This document shows positions 1 to 6,512 of a stretch of DNA of 9,018 nt, in pieces; position 1 is the stretch's first letter; every line of letters starts with the position of its first letter. The translations under genes were made by a program, and so were the position numbers. The notes under the pieces were generated by a model that did not search any database, was not told where the DNA came from, and saw only the letters and a program-made list of their open reading frames with translations. Source of the stretch: Salinisphaeraceae bacterium UBA4764 (GTDB lineage: Bacteria; Pseudomonadota; Gammaproteobacteria; Nevskiales; Salinisphaeraceae); contig DHHU01000064.1 of assembly GCA_002403445.1 (NCBI GenBank), positions 24,743 through 33,760 of the forward strand. The letters run 5' to 3'.

Positions 1-431
1 TGGTGAACATGCGCGGGCATAATGCCGATCTTGGCCTGCCCGGGCGTGATTACACCCGGGCAGTTCGGACCGATCAATACACTGTCGGACTCGTTAATCG
101 CCGCGCGCACCCGGAGCATATCCAGTACCGGAATGTGTTCAGTGATGGCGATAACGGTCTGTATGCCGGCTGCCACGGCTTCCAGAATGGCGTCAGCTGC
201 GGCTGGCGCCGGCACGTAGATCATGCTTGCGTTGGCACTGGTTTCTGCAACTGCTTCAGACACAGTGTTGAATACCGGCCGATCGAGGTGTGTCTGACCT
301 CCGCGGCCGGGCGTGACACCGCCCACGATGTTGGTGCCGTAGGCCATGCACTGCTCGGAGTGGAATGTGCCCTGCGAGCCGGTGAAGCCCTGCACGATCA
401 GGCGCGTGCTGTTATCGACGAGAATACTCAT
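1..431 (-). CDS. sucD: Succinyl-CoA synthetase (ADP-forming) alpha subunit, N-terminal part, cut by window edge
   Basis: Alpha subunit of the TCA-cycle enzyme that interconverts succinyl-CoA and succinate with ATP/GTP formation; it binds CoA and carries the phosphohistidine, and acts in the cytosol as a complex with SucC. Reading the minus strand from the ATG at 431-429 gives about 143 residues beginning MSILVDNSTRLIVQGFTGSQ, which follows the E. coli SucD N-terminus closely. Visible hallmarks are the Rossmann CoA-binding loop GFTGSQGTFHSEQ (about residues 15-27), GGVTPGRGG (about 37-45), YVPAPAAADAILEA, AITEHIPVLDML and IGPNCPGVITPG (about 119-130). The catalytic histidine (residue 246 in E. 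coli) and the stop lie beyond position 1. It starts 45 bp after the sucC stop, so the two form an operon. The Shine-Dalgarno ahead of it is weak (a short CGGA-like stretch), which suggests translation tied to sucC. Identification is certain; only the C-terminal half is unseen. Confidence 0.97.
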   Translation of the reverse strand, partial: MSILVDNSTRLIVQGFTGSQGTFHSEQCMAYGTNIVGGVTPGRGGQTHLDRPVFNTVSEAVAETSANASMIYVPAPAAADAILEAVAAGIQTVIAITEHIPVLDMLRVRAAINESDSVLIGPNCPGVITPGQAKIGIMPAHVH

Positions 432-476
432 GGTAAAAATCCGTGATTGTTGTGGCGTCCGGGTTCAAAAAGCAGA

Positions 477-1640
477 TCAACCGCGCGCGGCGGCAACGAC
501 TTTCTCGGCCGCATCGGTGAGATTGTCAGCGGCTATCAATTCGAAATCGCTATCGGCCAGTTTCTTGCGGCCCGCCTCGGCATTAGTGCCTTCCAGGCGC
601 ACCACCACCGGTACTGTGATGCCCACATCACCAGCGGCCTGGATGATGCCGTCCGCAATTAGATCACAGCGCACGATGCCGCCAAATATATTTACCAGTA
701 TCGCCTTGACATTTGCACCGGCCGTGATGAGCTTAAAAGCTTCAGTTACGCGTTCGGCCGTGGCCGCCCCCCCCACATCGAGAAAGTTGGCCGGCTCACC
801 GCCGTGCAGCTTGACCAAGTCCATGGTACCCATCGCCAGACCGGCCCCGTTAACCATGCAGCCAATATTGCCGTCCAGCGTGATGTAGGCCAGATCGTGC
901 TCGGCAGCCTCGGCTTCACGGGCATCTTCTTGCGTGATGTCGCGCATTTCGGCCGTCTCGGCGTGTCGAAACATCGCGTTGTCATCGAAGTTGAGCTTGG
1001 CATCGAGCGCCAGCAGGCTGTCGTCCCCAGTGGTCACTAGCGGGTTGATCTCGATCAGCGAGGCATCCTCGGTGATGAACAACTCATATAGCCCCTTCAT
1101 AATCTTGACGAATTCGCTGACCTGGGTTTTGTTCAGACCTAGGAAAAAACCCAGCTCACGCGCTTGGTGAGGCCAGAAACCGGCCGCGGGCGGAATACTT
1201 ACCTGCCGGATACGTTCAGGCGTGTTGGCTGCAACGTCCTCGATGTCAACGCCCCCCTCGGGTGATGCGATGAACGTCACACGTCGGCTGCCGCGGTCGA
1301 CGAGCGCCGACAAATAAAGCTCGTCTACAACGTCGGCCGGGGTCTCCACGTAAACCGCCGGGATCGGGAGCCCTCCGGGACCGGTTTGCTTGGTTTCCAG
1401 AGTTGCGCCAATCAAAGCATCAGCGGCTTCATGGACTTGATCGAGGGTGTCGCAAATCTTGACACCCCCGGCCTTGCCACGACCCCCGGTATGCACCTGG
1501 GCCTTGACGACAAAGCGCTCACCACCGAGTGCTTGGGCAGCGGATACGGCCTCTTCGGCACTGCGCGCAACGCGACCGGCACCCACCGGCACACCGTAGC
1601 GCTCAAAAAAAGCCTTGGCTTGGTATTCGTGAACGTTCAT
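477..1640 (-). CDS. sucC: Succinyl-CoA synthetase (ADP-forming) beta subunit
   Basis: Nucleotide-binding beta subunit of succinyl-CoA synthetase, cytosolic partner of SucD in the TCA cycle. The product has 387 residues, essentially the family length (388 in E. coli), and is complete. The N-terminal ATP-grasp domain starts MNVHEYQAKAFFERYGVPV; the nucleotide-binding stretch KAQVHTGGRGKAGGVK covers residues 46-61. Metal/nucleotide ligands are visible as IEINPL (196-201, N199) and LDAKLNFDD (212-220, D213). The C-terminal ligase-CoA domain carries NGAGLAMGTMDL (264-275), FLDVGGAATAERV (286-298) and NIFGGIVRCDLIADGI (317-332). The ATG at 1640-1638 has a GAGAG-type ribosome site about 9 bases upstream. 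It is the first gene of a sucCD operon transcribed leftwards, divergent from the pil cluster. In Xanthomonas/Xylella the same pair sits next to pilS, so the location is inherited synteny. Nothing is abnormal in the sequence. Confidence 0.98.
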   Translation of the reverse strand: MNVHEYQAKAFFERYGVPVGAGRVARSAEEAVSAAQALGGERFVVKAQVHTGGRGKAGGVKICDTLDQVHEAADALIGATLETKQTGPGGLPIPAVYVETPADVVDELYLSALVDRGSRRVTFIASPEGGVDIEDVAANTPERIRQVSIPPAAGFWPHQARELGFFLGLNKTQVSEFVKIMKGLYELFITEDASLIEINPLVTTGDDSLLALDAKLNFDDNAMFRHAETAEMRDITQEDAREAEAAEHDLAYITLDGNIGCMVNGAGLAMGTMDLVKLHGGEPANFLDVGGAATAERVTEAFKLITAGANVKAILVNIFGGIVRCDLIADGIIQAAGDVGITVPVVVRLEGTNAEAGRKKLADSDFELIAADNLTDAAEKVVAAARG

Positions 1641-1680
1641 GGAACTTGGCTCTCGACTGACCGGTTTCTATAAAGGGGTC

Positions 1681-1709
1681 ATTGTCCTCTCACAGTTGGA
1701 TCACGGCAA
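1681..1709 (-). promoter_or_regulatory. Weak candidate sigma-70 promoter for sucCD
   Basis: On the minus strand, TTGCCG (plus-strand 1709-1704) and GACAAT (1686-1681) are separated by exactly 17 bases. Each hexamer matches its consensus at 4 of 6 positions. Transcription would start near 1674, leaving a leader of about 35 nt before the sucC ATG that includes the GAGAG ribosome site. A TATAGA-like stretch lies slightly closer to the gene but has a poorer -35 partner. This is a motif match only, and other placements in the region are possible. Confidence 0.25.
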
Positions 1710-1772
1710 TACACCATCAAGTCACCTCATTCGGGGCGGCAATTGGGTGCCTGCCTTCAACCCGATTACTGA

Positions 1773-1795
1773 GCGTCTTAACGCGTCTTAACGCG
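1773..1795. repeat. Two-copy 10-bp tandem repeat in the sucC / pil divergent intergenic region
   Basis: The unit GCGTCTTAAC occurs twice head to tail (1773-1782 and 1783-1792) and is followed by a further GCG (1793-1795). The period is close to one helical turn, so both copies face the same side of the DNA. It lies about midway between the divergent sucC and small membrane-protein starts. It could be a pair of protein-binding sites, or simply a slippage duplication; nothing in the sequence decides between them. Confidence 0.7.
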
Positions 1796-1838
1796 CCTCG
1801 TGAAAGCAGTCATCAATCCAGCCAAAATTTAGTAGCAT

Positions 1839-1850
1839 CAATTCAAATTG
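1839..1850. promoter_or_regulatory. Small palindrome upstream of the pilS-linked small gene
   Basis: CAATT-CA-AATTG is a perfect 5-bp inverted repeat with a 2-base centre, ending 15 bases before the chosen ATG at 1866. It sits in the most AT-rich part of this intergenic region, where a promoter for the plus-strand run would be expected. It may be an operator, but a repeat this short in AT-rich DNA can arise by chance. I found no good -35/-10 pair in this direction. Confidence 0.25.
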
Positions 1851-1865
1851 TGTACTGTCGCGCTC

Positions 1866-2117
1866 ATGATCCGCAGTCTGATCATCTTTATTGCTGTTAT
1901 TGCACTTGTCGTCGGCCTTCGACGTTTAAGTAATGTCATGGTGCGCTACCGCCACCGGCGTGCCCGTCGATCGGTAACGGGTTTTCAGCCTACTGTGCGC
2001 TGTGTGCGCTGTGGCGCGCATTTGGCGCCTGGCGTTGGCCAGGAGACAGCCAACGGATCGGTTTGCGACATACCCGGCTGTAACGGTTCCGACCCGCGCG
2101 GCCCGAATCAGGACTGA
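1866..2117 (+). CDS. Small membrane-anchored protein with cysteine-pair finger, PP0621-like, function unknown
   Basis: An 83-residue protein read from the ATG at 1866. A TTG six codons upstream (1848) is in frame, but neither start has a recognisable Shine-Dalgarno, and the ATG puts the hydrophobic segment at the N-terminus. Residues 2-18 (IRSLIIFIAVIALVVGL) form one membrane helix. A strongly basic stretch follows (about 19-36, RR, RYRHRRARR), so the C-terminus is probably cytoplasmic. The tail has four cysteines, C46-x2-C49-x17-C67-x4-C72, consistent with a small zinc-binding finger. This architecture and its place directly upstream of pilS match the small PP0621-type proteins found beside pilS/pilR in gammaproteobacteria, whose function is not established as far as I know. 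The second cysteine pair (CDIPGC) looks atypical for that family, which as I recall ends in a Cys/His pattern. Its stop is 14 bp before the pilS GTG, so the genes are probably co-transcribed. The assignment rests on layout and context, not a database search. Confidence 0.75.
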   Translation: MIRSLIIFIAVIALVVGLRRLSNVMVRYRHRRARRSVTGFQPTVRCVRCGAHLAPGVGQETANGSVCDIPGCNGSDPRGPNQD

Positions 2118-2122
2118 GGGAG
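2116..2122 (+). promoter_or_regulatory. Ribosome binding site that supports the GTG start of pilS
   Basis: GAGGGAG lies 9 bases upstream of the GTG at 2132 and overlaps the stop codon of the preceding small gene. It is the best Shine-Dalgarno match in the area and selects the GTG as the pilS start. Confidence 0.75.
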
Positions 2123-2131
2123 TCCGCATAG

Positions 2132-3733
2132 GTGACCAGCGCAAACAAACCGACCAACGACTGGCGCTCGCTACAAGCCGTTAACGCCTATCGTTTGCTG
2201 GTCAGCTCCGGGCTTATTGTGAGCCTGATTCTCGGGGTGCAGGATAAGTTGTTCGGCCCGGGGCTGGCGCCCGGTTTTTCCGGAACCGTCATAGGCTATT
2301 GGCTTGCGGCCATTGCCGCACTCGTTGCCGCACGTCTGCGCTGGGTCAATGTGGAGCGCCAGATACTGGCCACGGTAGTGCTCGACATCGGAGCGTTAAA
2401 CGGCCTCATGTTGCTGAGCCACGGCGTACGCAGTGGCCTGGGTTTGCTGCTATTACTGCCGCTTGCAGCCGCCGGACTATTGCTTGGACTGCGCCTCGCC
2501 GGGATGCTTGCGGCTATCGCGGTACTGGCTCTGCTGACTCAGGAAGCCGCTTTACCGATTCTGATACCCAGCTCACATCCGGATTTCTTCGAGGCGGGTC
2601 TGACAGGTACTTATTATCTAATCTTGGTCTGGGCCTCGCACTGGCTGGCCATGCGGCTTGGTGCCAGCCAGGAGATGGCACGCATATTTGCCGGCCGCGC
2701 CCGCCGATTCCGCGAGCTGAATCATCAGATCATCGAGCAGATACCGACCGGCGCCATGGTGGTGGGCTCGGCGCGTCAAGTGCGACTACTCAACCGCAGC
2801 GCCGCCACCCTGCTCGGCCTGCCGCGGGAAACGAGCGAGGAACAACCGCTAGCAGCCGTAGCCCCGCAATTGGCCCGATCCATGGATCACTGGCGCCTTG
2901 GCCTCGACTACACCGAACATCTAAGCGGTCCCGACGGCGGTCTGGTCTTTATTTCCTACACCCATCTGACGGACGACTCCAAAGGCGATACATTGATCAG
3001 CATCGAGGACGGTCGCCGCCAGAATGAACGGATCCAACAACTCAAACTGGTCTCGATCGGGCGCTTGACCGCCAGTGTGTCGCACGAAGTCCGGAATCCG
3101 CTTTCCGCTATCAGTCATGCAACCGAATTACTGCGCGAATCCAGTGATCAAAGCGACGATGACGAGCGCCTGTTATCAATCATCGAACGCCACATCGGGC
3201 GAATAGATGACATTACGTCGCGCATGTTAGGGCTAGCCCGGCGGTCTTCGGAGACTCGCCGCCGCATCCAATTGAAATCTTGGCTGGCCGCGCGCGCTGA
3301 GGATTATTGCCAGTCGCGGAAAGACCCCCCGGTAATTGACACGTCCCAAGTCGCCCCCGATACCACGGCAAATTGTGATCCTGCACAGCTCGAGCAAATC
3401 GTCATTGGCCTCTGGAACAACGCCTCGTTTCATGCCAGATTGCCCGGAAAAACGCTACGCGTTGCAATGGCCACGGGTCACGACAGCGAAGGCCGACCAT
3501 GGATGGATATTACAGATAACGGCCCAGGCATCGAAACCGAGAGCTTGTCCGAAGTTCTGGAGCCGTTTTACACCACCGCCGGGAACGGTACCGGACTTGG
3601 GCTGCACATTGCCCGCGAACTGGCGGCGGCCAATGCCGCCCGGTTAAGCGTCCGCCCCAATACCCGTGGCGCCTGTTTTCGCTTGACCTTCAACCTGGCA
3701 TCCTCCGACCCGCCCGCAGATCAAAGCCCATGA
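2132..3733 (+). CDS. pilS: Type IV pilus two-component sensor histidine kinase PilS
   Basis: Inner-membrane histidine kinase that phosphorylates PilR; in Pseudomonas the pair adjusts pilA transcription to pilin level in the membrane. The 533-residue product matches family size. The N-terminal third (about residues 18-176) is hydrophobic and compatible with about six membrane segments, the known PilS topology. A PAS-like region follows (about 190-290: FRELNHQIIEQIPTGAMVV, LLNRSAATLLGL). The dimerisation/phosphoacceptor H-box is SIGRLTASVSHEVRNPLSAI (308-327) with H318. The ATPase domain has an N-box around LWNNASFHA (427-435), the G1 box DNGPGI (462-467), the F box EPFYTT (477-482) and the G2 box GTGLGLHIARELAAAN (486-501), so all catalytic elements are present. 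Translation starts at GTG, supported by GAGGGAG 9 bases upstream. It overlaps pilR by 4 bases (ATGA), implying translational coupling. Another NtrB-like kinase is possible by sequence alone, but topology and pilC/pilD nearby make PilS very likely. Confidence 0.95.
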   Translation: MTSANKPTNDWRSLQAVNAYRLLVSSGLIVSLILGVQDKLFGPGLAPGFSGTVIGYWLAAIAALVAARLRWVNVERQILATVVLDIGALNGLMLLSHGVRSGLGLLLLLPLAAAGLLLGLRLAGMLAAIAVLALLTQEAALPILIPSSHPDFFEAGLTGTYYLILVWASHWLAMRLGASQEMARIFAGRARRFRELNHQIIEQIPTGAMVVGSARQVRLLNRSAATLLGLPRETSEEQPLAAVAPQLARSMDHWRLGLDYTEHLSGPDGGLVFISYTHLTDDSKGDTLISIEDGRRQNERIQQLKLVSIGRLTASVSHEVRNPLSAISHATELLRESSDQSDDDERLLSIIERHIGRIDDITSRMLGLARRSSETRRRIQLKSWLAARAEDYCQSRKDPPVIDTSQVAPDTTANCDPAQLEQIVIGLWNNASFHARLPGKTLRVAMATGHDSEGRPWMDITDNGPGIETESLSEVLEPFYTTAGNGTGLGLHIARELAAANAARLSVRPNTRGACFRLTFNLASSDPPADQSP

Positions 3734-5178
3734 GCCAAGCCATCATGTCCAGTCGATCAGCTCCGAAATCCGTTCTTGTAGTCGACGACGAAGCCGATAT
3801 CCGTGAACTCGTAGAGATGACACTGTCTCGGATGGGACTGACGAGTGAGGCCGCTTCCACGCTGGAAAAAGCACGTCGGGCACTGGCTTCCGGCACATTT
3901 GATCTTTGTCTCACCGACATGCGATTGCCCGACGGCGATGGGCTTGATCTGGTCGAGGAGCTTGCCAACCGGCCCGATGCGCCGCCCATTGCGGTGATTA
4001 CCGCCTACGGCGACGTGGAAACGGCCGTACATACACTCAAGGTGGGCGCATTCGACTTCGTCGCCAAGCCCATCAAAGTGGATCAGCTGCGCACGCTGGT
4101 GCAACAAGCGCTGCAACTAGGCCACCCAGCGCTTGGTCAAACCCAAACCGACCAACCGTCGAGAAACCGGCCACTGATCGGCGATTCGAGGCCCATGCAG
4201 CAACTGCGTGAACAACTCGACAAAGTACGTCGCAGCCAGGCACCAATCCACATCAATGGTGAATCGGGCACCGGCAAGGAGCTGGTCGCGCGCGCGATCC
4301 ATGCCGAAAGCAGCCGCGGCAACGGTCCATTCGTTCCGGTCAACTGCGGTGCGATCCCCGGTACGCTGATCGAGTCGGAATTGTTTGGATACGTAGCGGG
4401 CGCGTTTACCGGTGCGGTGCAAGACACCGACGGTCTATTCGCCAAGGCATCGGGCGGCACCCTATTTCTCGACGAGGTCGCCGAGTTGAATAGCGCTACA
4501 CAAGTCAAACTCTTGCGCGCATTGCAGGAACGCGCCATAAGACCGGTTGGCGGCAACGTCGAAAAAGCAGTGGATATCCGCGTGCTCAGTGCTGCACAGA
4601 CCAATCTGGCAAACGAGGTTTCCAAAGGCGAGTTCCGTCCGGATCTGTTCTATCGCCTGAATGTGATCGAACTCCAGGTACCACCGCTGCGCCATCGCCG
4701 CGACGACCTGCCACCTCTTGCTGATGCCATCCTTAAACGTCTTGCACAACGTGATGGATCAAGGTCGGTTTATCGCCTCGGCGACGAGGCGCTCTCACGG
4801 CTGTCGCGCTACCATTTTCCTGGCAACGTGCGCGAGCTCGAAAATATACTAGAGCGGGCGGTTGCCATGGCCGATGACACGCTGATCAGCGAACCCGACC
4901 TGGGGCCACTGGCCGGGGCAGCATCAGAACCCGGACCGACAGACTACGCTTCAGCATCCGGAACGAATTCGACGACTGAGGGCTCGGCCCCCGCACATGA
5001 AACGGCGAACAGCGACCAACCGGCTCTCAACCTTGTCGAGGAATTGGAATCCCTGGAACGCAAGCGCATCGAGCAAGCTCTGGCTGCCTGCCGCTACAAC
5101 AAAACCCGGGCCGCCGAAAAACTCGGCATATCATTTCGTGCGCTGCGCTACCGCCTGGCCAAGCTCGGGATAGACTAG
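3730..5178 (+). CDS. pilR: Type IV pilus sigma-54-dependent response regulator PilR
   Basis: NtrC-family activator that, when phosphorylated by PilS, remodels sigma-54 RNA polymerase; its known target is the pilA promoter. The 482-residue product has three parts. The receiver domain (about 14-130) has the acidic pocket D19/D20, phosphoacceptor D63 in LTDMRLPDGDG, T91 and K113. The AAA+ domain (about 149-385) has Walker A GESGTGKE (177-184), the sigma-54 contact loop GAFTGA (224-229), Walker B GGTLFLDEV (242-250), FRPDLFYRLNV (302-312) and PGNVRELENILERA (364-377). The Fis-type helix-turn-helix is about 440-482 (RYNKTRAAEKLGISFRALRY, 455-474). All sigma-54 activator residues are intact. A linker of about 45 residues rich in Ser, Thr, Ala, Gly and Pro (395-435) joins AAA+ to the DNA-binding domain. 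The ATG is in the ATGA overlap with pilS; a second Met at codon 6 is possible, and neither has a strong ribosome site. No pilA follows it here. Confidence 0.95.
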   Translation: MSQAIMSSRSAPKSVLVVDDEADIRELVEMTLSRMGLTSEAASTLEKARRALASGTFDLCLTDMRLPDGDGLDLVEELANRPDAPPIAVITAYGDVETAVHTLKVGAFDFVAKPIKVDQLRTLVQQALQLGHPALGQTQTDQPSRNRPLIGDSRPMQQLREQLDKVRRSQAPIHINGESGTGKELVARAIHAESSRGNGPFVPVNCGAIPGTLIESELFGYVAGAFTGAVQDTDGLFAKASGGTLFLDEVAELNSATQVKLLRALQERAIRPVGGNVEKAVDIRVLSAAQTNLANEVSKGEFRPDLFYRLNVIELQVPPLRHRRDDLPPLADAILKRLAQRDGSRSVYRLGDEALSRLSRYHFPGNVRELENILERAVAMADDTLISEPDLGPLAGAASEPGPTDYASASGTNSTTEGSAPAHETANSDQPALNLVEELESLERKRIEQALAACRYNKTRAAEKLGISFRALRYRLAKLGID

Positions 5179-5273
5179 CGGAAAGCTGGCGGCAAAAACC
5201 GTCCCCGCGGCATTTGAGGTGCTATCAAACGACGTGGCCGAGTGCTTTTGCTAATCTCGATCATGGGCGTGTA

Positions 5274-5279
5274 AAGGAG
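5274..5279 (+). promoter_or_regulatory. Strong ribosome binding site of pilC
   Basis: AAGGAG sits 9 bases upstream of the pilC ATG at 5289, the strongest Shine-Dalgarno in the window. It fixes the start and indicates independent, efficient translation of pilC after the 110-bp gap that follows pilR. Confidence 0.85.
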
Positions 5280-5288
5280 TAATACACT

Positions 5289-6512
5289 ATGGCTGAAGCG
5301 ACATCGAGTGTGCCGGTTTTCGACTACACCGGTGTCAATGCAAACGGCGAACGGGTTAAAGGACGAATCGAGGGCGACAGCGTCACCAGCGTTCGTGTAG
5401 TACTGCGCAAACAAGGTATCCGGCCGACCAGCGTCCGCCCCTACAAACCGATGACGCTATTTTCGTCGCGCCAAAAACCGGTCAAACCCGTTGATATCGC
5501 GATCGTGTCCCGACAGTTGGCCACCATGCTGGGCGCGGGCGTGCCGCTGGTACAGTCACTTGATGTCATTGCGCGGGGTGCCGACAAGAAAAAACTGGCC
5601 GAACTCTTGGACGCCATCCGCAGCAGCATCGAAGGCGGACGCACACTGGCCGAATCGCTGGCTGAGCACCCCAAGCACTTCGACGATCTATACGTGAATT
5701 TGGTCGCGGCGGGCGAACAGTCCGGCTCCCTTGAATCGCTGTTGCAGCGCATCGCGACTTATAAGGAAAAGACCGAGGCCATCAAGGCCAAGATCCGTAA
5801 AACCATGTATTACCCGTCGGCGATCATCATCGTCGCGATTATCGTAACCGGTATCTTACTGTATTTCGTGGTGCCGCAGTTTCAGTCGCTATTCAACTCA
5901 TTCGGCGCACGACTGCCTGCATTCACGCGTCTTGTCATCGGCCTGTCACACGATGTCCAGAGCTACTGGTATCTATTTATCGGCGCTTTCGCGGGCCTCA
6001 TTACTTCGGTTGGCTGGGCACGTAAGCGCTTTTACGGTTTTCGCTACCGAACCGATCAGCTATTGCTGAAAATACCGCTGATCGGCCCTATTTTGTACAA
6101 AGCGGCCGTCGCACGTTTTGCTCGTACTCTCTCGACGTTGTTCGCGGCCGGCGTGCCGTTGGTTGACGCATTGGAATCGGTCGCCGGCGCGGCCGGGAAT
6201 CTGATTTTCAACGAGGCCACGCTACACATTCGAGATCAAGTCACCACCGGCCAACAGCTTCAGCGCGCCATGAACGAAACGCGCATGTTTCCCAATATGG
6301 CTGTACAGATGATCGCAATTGGCGAAGAAGCCGGATCGCTGGACGGCATGTGCGCCAAGGTCGCAGACTTCTATGAAGAAGAAGTCGACAACAAGGTCGA
6401 CAGTCTATCGAGTCTTCTGGAGCCGTTTATCACCATACTAATCGGCATCATTGTCGGCGGTATCGTGGTTGCCATGTATTTGCCGATCTTCCAGCTTGGA
6501 TCGGTTGTCTGA
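5289..6512 (+). CDS. pilC: Type IV pilus inner-membrane platform protein PilC
   Basis: Polytopic inner-membrane protein at the base of the type IV pilus machine, where it couples the PilB/PilT motors to pilin insertion and removal. It belongs to the GspF/PilC (T2SSF) family. The 407-residue product has the usual PilC length. The N-terminus FDYTGVNANGERVKGRIEGD (11-30) is the conserved opening of the family. Two T2SSF repeats follow. The first (about 72-195) has SRQLATMLGAGVPLVQSLD and FDDLYVNLVAAGEQSGSLES. The second (about 275-400) has ARFARTLSTLFAAGVPLVDA and FPNMAVQMIAIGEEAGSLD. Hydrophobic helices are near 176-195, 225-243 and 379-400. It is preceded by 110 bp holding neither pilB nor pilA, and its stop directly abuts the pilD ATG (TGAATG), so pilC and pilD are co-transcribed. 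GspF of type II secretion is the alternative, but pilS/pilR and pilD as neighbours argue for PilC. Confidence 0.95.
   Translation: MAEATSSVPVFDYTGVNANGERVKGRIEGDSVTSVRVVLRKQGIRPTSVRPYKPMTLFSSRQKPVKPVDIAIVSRQLATMLGAGVPLVQSLDVIARGADKKKLAELLDAIRSSIEGGRTLAESLAEHPKHFDDLYVNLVAAGEQSGSLESLLQRIATYKEKTEAIKAKIRKTMYYPSAIIIVAIIVTGILLYFVVPQFQSLFNSFGARLPAFTRLVIGLSHDVQSYWYLFIGAFAGLITSVGWARKRFYGFRYRTDQLLLKIPLIGPILYKAAVARFARTLSTLFAAGVPLVDALESVAGAAGNLIFNEATLHIRDQVTTGQQLQRAMNETRMFPNMAVQMIAIGEEAGSLDGMCAKVADFYEEEVDNKVDSLSSLLEPFITILIGIIVGGIVVAMYLPIFQLGSVV

Noticed and set aside
346..888. Plus-strand open frame of 180 codons across the sucC/sucD junction
   Set aside because: It is antisense to two clearly identified genes, and its Ala/Ser/Pro-rich translation is typical of a shadow of GC-rich coding DNA.
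2299..3027. Plus-strand open frame of 242 codons inside pilS
   Set aside because: It lies wholly within pilS in another frame; its translation is Arg-, Ser-, Pro- and His-rich with no family motif, whereas the pilS frame shows all kinase boxes.
4137..4625. Minus-strand open frame of 162 codons inside pilR
   Set aside because: It lies opposite the AAA+ coding region of pilR; its composition mirrors codon structure on the other strand and shows no protein motif.
5235..5251. Possible sigma-54 promoter upstream of pilC (TGGCC...TTTTGC)
   Set aside because: The -24 GG (5236-5237) and -12 GC (5250-5251) are 12 bases apart, whereas sigma-54 promoters require 10; no correctly spaced GG/GC pair with good flanks was found in the 110-bp gap.
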